Source: Ochotona curzoniae (Eukaryota; Chordata; Mammalia; Lagomorpha; Ochotonidae). Taken from it: a stretch of DNA of 64,000 nt. The stretch is taken from assembly GCF_017591425.1 (NCBI RefSeq), contig NW_024465777.1, forward strand, positions 372,001-436,000. The letters run 5' to 3'. The notes beneath the pieces were generated by a model. The model was given only the letters and a program-made list of their open reading frames with translations. It was not told the origin of the DNA and made no database searches. The translations under genes and the position numbers were made by a program. Shown in pieces: positions 59,301-64,000 of this stretch; within the stretch, counting starts at the first letter, position 1; each line of letters begins with the position of its first letter.

Positions 59301-61980
59301 GATGGCAGTCTAGAGGAAGAACTAAGGAAGATTTGATAAAAGTGGAGACACAGCTGGAGAAACTCACAGGGGATGAGTCTAGCAAGAACATAGACCTGAA
59401 GTCACCTTTTGCCCTGAAGGAGACATGGACGTTATTATTCACTGGAGCTCGGGAGCAGGGCACTTGGCAGCAGTGATGACCTGTGGGAAGGAATGAACCC
59501 AGTACATGCATGGAGCTGTGAGAAGGAAGCTAAGGAACAGGTTCCCTGTTGTGCTCTCTTCCTGTCCAGTGTCTCCGGCTGGTGTCTCCCTGGAATGAAG
59601 GTAAATCCCCCAGATCATCCAGTCAACCAACAGGGATCCAGAGCAGTGATGGTTAGCAGAGGCAGACAGGCAGTTGGAGAGGAAACCGCTGCTGCTGTGC
59701 CCCCTGAGCTGTGAGCTCAGCTTCACTCATTCATTCCTTGTCTCTGAATAAATGTTGATACTGGTCCTTGCCAGGCTCCCTTCTAGACACTGGGAATTTG
59801 AAGGTGAATGAAAGTTTGGGGTTCCAAGGTACTTCCTTTTTGTAGAATTCCCTTGAAGGAGAAGACTACTCTGGTTCCCCAAACTTGCCCAGCCTTCACT
59901 CTGCTTCCATTTCCAGCTTCTAATCCCCTCCTGAACCTCCATGTTCCAACCAGAGAGCAGATTGCTTTGCTGCTGGCTGAGGCCTTCAGTTGTTCTCACC
60001 CCTGATGTTTCTTGGCAGTTCATGCTTCTCAAGGGAGATGGATTCTTCTGTTGGGGCTTTCCACAGCTGATCCTGGGCAAGAAAACCCCTAGAAGAATCT
60101 CCATCATCTTCTTTCAGCACTGTGGATCTCCAAGTGTTAAGGCTTCAGTTATTTTCTTCATGAGACTTCAGGCTTCTAACTCTTTCACATGAGCCTGCAT
60201 GTTGTTTGGTGACATTGGTGAGGAGAAGGATTCTGTTCAGTTTCTGCCCAACATTCTAACCATGACTGCTCACGTGAGATACCCACCAGACAACTGTGGC
60301 TGCGACTATCCAGTGTTAAGTGCCATTGTGCTTTCTACACAGTGTTGTCCACTTGTTGTGGTCCCTAAAATATATCATAATGTTCATTGTCTAATTCTTT
60401 AAACAGGACATTATGTGAATGGGAATTTTCCCTAGTAGATCACACATTAGAATACCCTGGACTTTATTCCTAGCTCCAGTTCCTGTTTAGTTCCTGGCTA
60501 TATAGGAGATCATAGGAGGCTGATGGCTCAAATAATTGACTCCTGCCACTCATGTGGGAGACCTGTTTTAAATTCCTATATCCTGGTTCCATCTCAAGCC
60601 CAGCCTCAGACATTTGGGTTTTTGGAGAATGAACCAATTGGTGAAAGCTCACTTTCTCTGCCTCTCAGTTTTAAACAGCATGTGTATAGTGATTAGACGT
60701 ATCAGATAGGCTGCCCCTAAACAGGCTATCGCACAGCCCATTAAGCAGTAGTCTGCAGTATTCACATCCTATATAGGTGTCTGTTCTAGTCCTGACTGTT
60801 CCATTTCTGATCCAACTTTCTGCAACTGTTTGTGAGGTTACCGCAGAAGATTGTTGAACTTTCTGGCCAGTGCGAACTCTGTGGGAACCTAGCAGAAGAT
60901 CCTGGCTTCTGGCTGGCATGGTTCATTCCAGGTCATTGTAATTTTACAATGAACCAGCAGATAAGAGATACCTTTCTCTGTGTGTGTCTTTCCTTTCTCT
61001 CTCTGACTCTACTTATCATATAAATAAATAAATCTTTAAAGTAAAGATGACCCTTGAGACACAGGTATCCCATATCACAGTGTCTGCATTTGGATCCCAG
61101 CTTCCTTCCCTTCCACTTTCCTGATGATGTGCACTCCGGGAGGCAGCAGGTGAGTTTAAGTGCCTGGGTCCACTCAGAAGACCCAGATTAAGTTGGCATC
61201 TCAAAGTCTCAATCTGACAGCTGTTGTAGTCTTTATGCCTACTGGTAATGTTTTTATTTCTCTTACTCAGTCCCTTTCTAATTGGTAAAGAAAATGTTCA
61301 TTTCAAAAGATCAATTAATTTGTTTGAAATGCAGAATGGCAGAGAAAAGAGAAGACATAAGAGAAAAAAGAAATTTTCCACTGCTGGTTCACTCCCCAAA
61401 TGGCCACAATAGCCATGGTTGCACTAGGCTTAGGTAGGAGCCTAAACTCCATTTGGGTCCCAACTCTATTTGGTCCAAACTCCATTTGGGTCCCCCATGT
61501 GTATACAAGCATCCCAGCACTTGTGCTGTCAATAGTTACCTTTCCAGCTAAGTTAACAAGGAATTATTTTGCAAGCAGAGAAGCTGGGCCTCAAACCAAT
61601 GGTCATATGGGATGTAGTCTTGCAATTCATGGCTTAAACCACTGCATCACAGATTTAGTTTTGTTTGAAAGGCTTAGTTTTAGGTCAAAATAGAAGCTTT
61701 AATTTTAAATTGAAAGGGAAGGAGCTCTTTCATTGGCTTACTCACTCCCGCAGTACCTGTAACAGCTGTGTCTGAGCCAGGCCAGCTGCTCAAATCAGAA
61801 ACCCTGGGTCAATCTGTGGGCAGCAGGGACCTGAGCAATTGAGCCATTGTCTGCTGGCTGTTAAGGTGTATGTGATTAGGAAGCTGGAATCTCGGGGGAG
61901 GGGGGGAGTGGGACACAAACATAAGCACTCCAGACTTAATTGAGATCATTGCAAGAAGCATCTTTGGTATGTTGGACAAG
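54959..61980 (+). repeat. Block X, unit 3 copy (5' flank of the second gene)
   Basis: Collinear with 34645-40250. It carries C-SINEs at 60400-60685, 60690-61045 and 61045-61300 (plus strand), and 61305-61660 and 61690-61975 (minus strand); all but the last occur in unit 2 too. The 57530-57780 segment, like 37220-37480, looks like an old interspersed repeat. The 58030-58970 stretch is AT-rich and has no counterpart in unit 2, so it is an insertion here or a deletion there. No gene recognised. Confidence 0.7.
56284..56418. repeat. Compound (TG)n(AG)n microsatellite, 135 bp
   Basis: TG to about 56326, then AG with interspersed GAAAG units to 56418. Translations of it give long simple-sequence frames that are not genes. 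Confidence 0.95.
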
Positions 61981-62079
61981 GGACTCTTCCATAACTGGCT
62001 TTTACTCTTCCATTAGGACTCAACCAAATAAGGAACACACAAGCTCAAATGCCACTTTCTCTAAGCTTCTCTAAAAGTG

Positions 62080-62300
62080 AGAGAGTCACACTCCCATTCC
62101 AGTCTCTCATGCTTTATCTACTCTAAGGGACCTGACCCCACTGCTGGACACAGCCTTAGCTCATTTCTGTTGACTTATTGTCTTCTCCACTATGTTCAAA
62201 TTCCTGAAGGGCAGGAAAAACGTACCATGCTTCCTGCAGCCCCTAGGGCAGTGCCTGATTGAAATAGGCAGGTGCTCACAAGATCTGTTGATTGAAGTGG
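62080..62300 (+). repeat. L2-like fragment upstream of the second gene
   Basis: 'ctgaagggcaggaaaaacg', 'ctagggcagtgcctgatt' and 'caggtgctcacaagatctg' follow the L2 3' end. Confidence 0.6.
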
Positions 62301-62454
62301 ATACCAACATTGATTTCATGTTAAATCTGTGATTTAGACAAGTGAAGCTGTTTGCCCAAGGTATCAGACAGGATGTGAATCTGTGTCTGGGGGATTCCTA
62401 CACCTGTGTTCTTTCATGAAGGAGGTGACATGTTGTGATGCCAACTTTCCATTC

Positions 62455-62673
62455 TGTTTCCCTGATATCAGTTATCCACTAAGCACCACCTATGCAGCCA
62501 TATGATGCTGGGAACCTTGGTTTCTTCCATTGGCTGGCACTCCTCCATGTGCATTGGGTGGGAACTGTACCATCTGTTCTGGGAATGGATCCTAGTCCAG
62601 CCCCCTCTACTTGCCTCTGCCCTATATTAGAGCCCAGGTTCCATGTCATCCACACTTTCTCTCCAAATTCACA
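62455..62673 (+). promoter_or_regulatory. Proximal promoter of the second CELA3-like gene
   Basis: TATATTA at 62623-62629 is 45-51 bases before the start codon, a better TATA box than in the intact gene (TATGTAA). The GATA-type and E-box-like region around 62465-62520 is conserved but the E-box reads CACCTA. Confidence 0.45.
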
Positions 62674-64000
62674 ATGTTCCAGTTGCTGAGTTTCCTCCTC
62701 CTTCTGGCTCTAGGTAAGCGCCTCTAGCCTAAGTGTGTGTTCCCTTTTATTGCCGTGGGTCAGAAGTCCTGAAATCTGCCCTACCCTGGGTCCTATGATC
62801 ATACCACCTGCTTACCTAAGAGGAGTCCAAGTGTGTTCCTAGGCACAACAATGGGTTCTTTCAGCTTGGTGCTGGGGAGGAGAAAATAGGGGAAGTAGGG
62901 CATGGCCCAGCTCAGGAGAAGTACGGGGAGCAGCTCCAAGAGATGTGAGAGAGTCTTTGGTGGGTGGAGAACAAAGCCTCATGGTTAAACGTCTGGCTCT
63001 GTGCTTAGACCACACGGAATGGAATATCCACTCCTATGATGATCATTCTAATCTCTACTCACATTCCCTTACCTGCCTCCATAAACTATGGTTCAGTCTT
63101 TCCCTGGTCTCTGCTACATTATATTGCTACTCTGTGCCCTTTCTGTGAAAAGCTTTGCTAACTGACAATCATGGTAACACTATATTTACTGAGTGCTGAC
63201 CATAAGCTCAGAAGAATACTGAGGGATTTTTCTATATGATCACATGTAATTTTATCACAGCTACATCAGGTCAATGCTATCATCTCCATTTTACATATTG
63301 TCTCACTGACCCTCAAAGAAGTAAATTAGTTCATCCTAGAACAATGGACTGGGTTATGCTCTGAATGCAAGGGATCTTATTTCAAACTTTCTCCTTAAAA
63401 ACTCTCAAAAAAAACTTTACTGATGTGTTTTATTTGAAAGAGAGAGAGAGAGACAGACACATAGACACATATGCCACTCCCTGGGTAATCTCCAATGCCT
63501 GACTGAGGCCGGCAGTCAGTGGGGGCTGGGGCTCCAGCACTCCAGCCATCATTTCAACATGTCAGGGCTCACACTGAAGGGAGCTGGAACTGAACACACT
63601 GAGTCAAAGCACAAACCAGGCACTTGGTGTGGGTTGTGGGTGACTGACGGGCTGTCATACCACAGCACCAATGCCCACCCCAAAGCCTCCACTCTCGAGA
63701 CAGCAGCCAGCACTGGGAGAGGGCTCCTTGTCCCAGGTATGAAGTGTCACCCTCCTCAGGCACTCCATTTAGGGAGGCTGCATTTTTTATCTCCATCCTT
63801 GGACTCCTGGGACTCTGGAAGCCCACTTCAAAGGTGGATGCTGAGGGTCAGAGAGCCAATGGGGCTTACGGGCGTAACACAGCTTGTGTGTAGCACCTAG
63901 GAAATGGGATCCTGTCCCGCTTACCTGTTGGGGCCCCTCTGGTTGACTGATACTTCTCCTCTGCTCTCTTCTCTAGCTGCCAGCTCACACCCACCGATCT
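62674..64000 (+). CDS. Second CELA3-like protease gene, partial (exon 1 and start of exon 2)
   Basis: Exon 1 spans 62674-62713 and encodes MFQLLSFLLLLAL. The first of the two ATG codons used in the intact gene is ACA here, so the start is the second ATG. The donor GTAAGC is intact and the phase (one base over) fits exon 2. Exon 2 opens at 63977 after 'ctcttctctag' and reads AASSHPPI before the window ends; the intact gene has ATGSHPPI there. Intron 1 is collinear with the intact gene, including the MIR and SINE. Nothing visible is broken, so this may be a second functional secreted zymogen, but seven-eighths of it lies outside the window. Confidence 0.75.
63160..63395 (+). repeat. MIR fragment in intron 1 of the second gene
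   Basis: 'atatttactgagtgctgacc' and 'tctccattttacatattgtc' match the MIR core; orthologous position to 11895-12120. Confidence 0.65.
63415..63620 (-). mobile_element. Minus-strand C-type SINE in intron 1 of the second gene
   Basis: Begins 'tttgaaagagagagagagag' and is collinear with 12150-12340. Confidence 0.6.

Overview
This is mammalian nuclear DNA, most likely from a lagomorph and probably a pika (Ochotona) rather than a rabbit. It carries spliced genes with GT-AG introns, ancient MIR and L2 fragments, many copies of a tRNA-derived C-type SINE of lagomorph character, a lagomorph-type L1 3' end and a solo retroviral LTR. The species call rests on remembered repeat style, not on a search. 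There is no bacterial, plasmid or phage content.

The window is part of a tandem array of pancreatic serine protease genes of the chymotrypsin-like elastase 3 (CELA3) type. Each unit reads: a broken gene head (exon 1 to intron 2 pieces), a block X of about 6-9 kb, a gene, a 3' flank block Y, then a repeat-rich spacer. Unit 1 is head relic 160-1130, X 1190-10735, an intact eight-exon gene 11423-17595 and Y 19715-21425. Unit 2 is head relic 33210-34640, X 34645-40250, a ruined gene tail (exons 5-7) 40417-42133 and Y 43935-45600. Unit 3 is head relic 48200-50821, X 54959-61980, and a gene whose exon 1 (62674) and start of exon 2 (63977) lie inside the window before it runs off the right edge.

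The intact gene encodes a 281-residue secreted zymogen with the complete His-Asp-Ser triad. It has diverged: six cysteines beyond the four core disulfides, an N-glycosylation sequon at the new N-terminus, and altered specificity-pocket residues. The ruined tail in unit 2 shares the extra cysteines where it can be read, so they predate the duplication.

The most unusual object is a 4.1-kb minus-strand retroelement (50836-54944) with perfect 14-bp target-site duplications, sitting in a duplicated intron 2. Its 5' part is seven full and one partial near-identical GC-rich monomers of about 253 bp. A short linker joins these to a body of degenerate short repeats and a poly(A) end. No long ORF is present. 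Its 3' body is shared with at least six older, mostly 5'-truncated copies in the window. It looks like an ORF-less L1 relative with a mouse-L1-style monomeric promoter, comparable in logic to composite VNTR elements such as SVA.

Because the units are paralogous, the insertions can be read against empty sites. The ORF-less element, a 504-bp solo LTR, a short L1 end, a SINE and one older L1-like copy each have a matching uninterrupted site in another unit.
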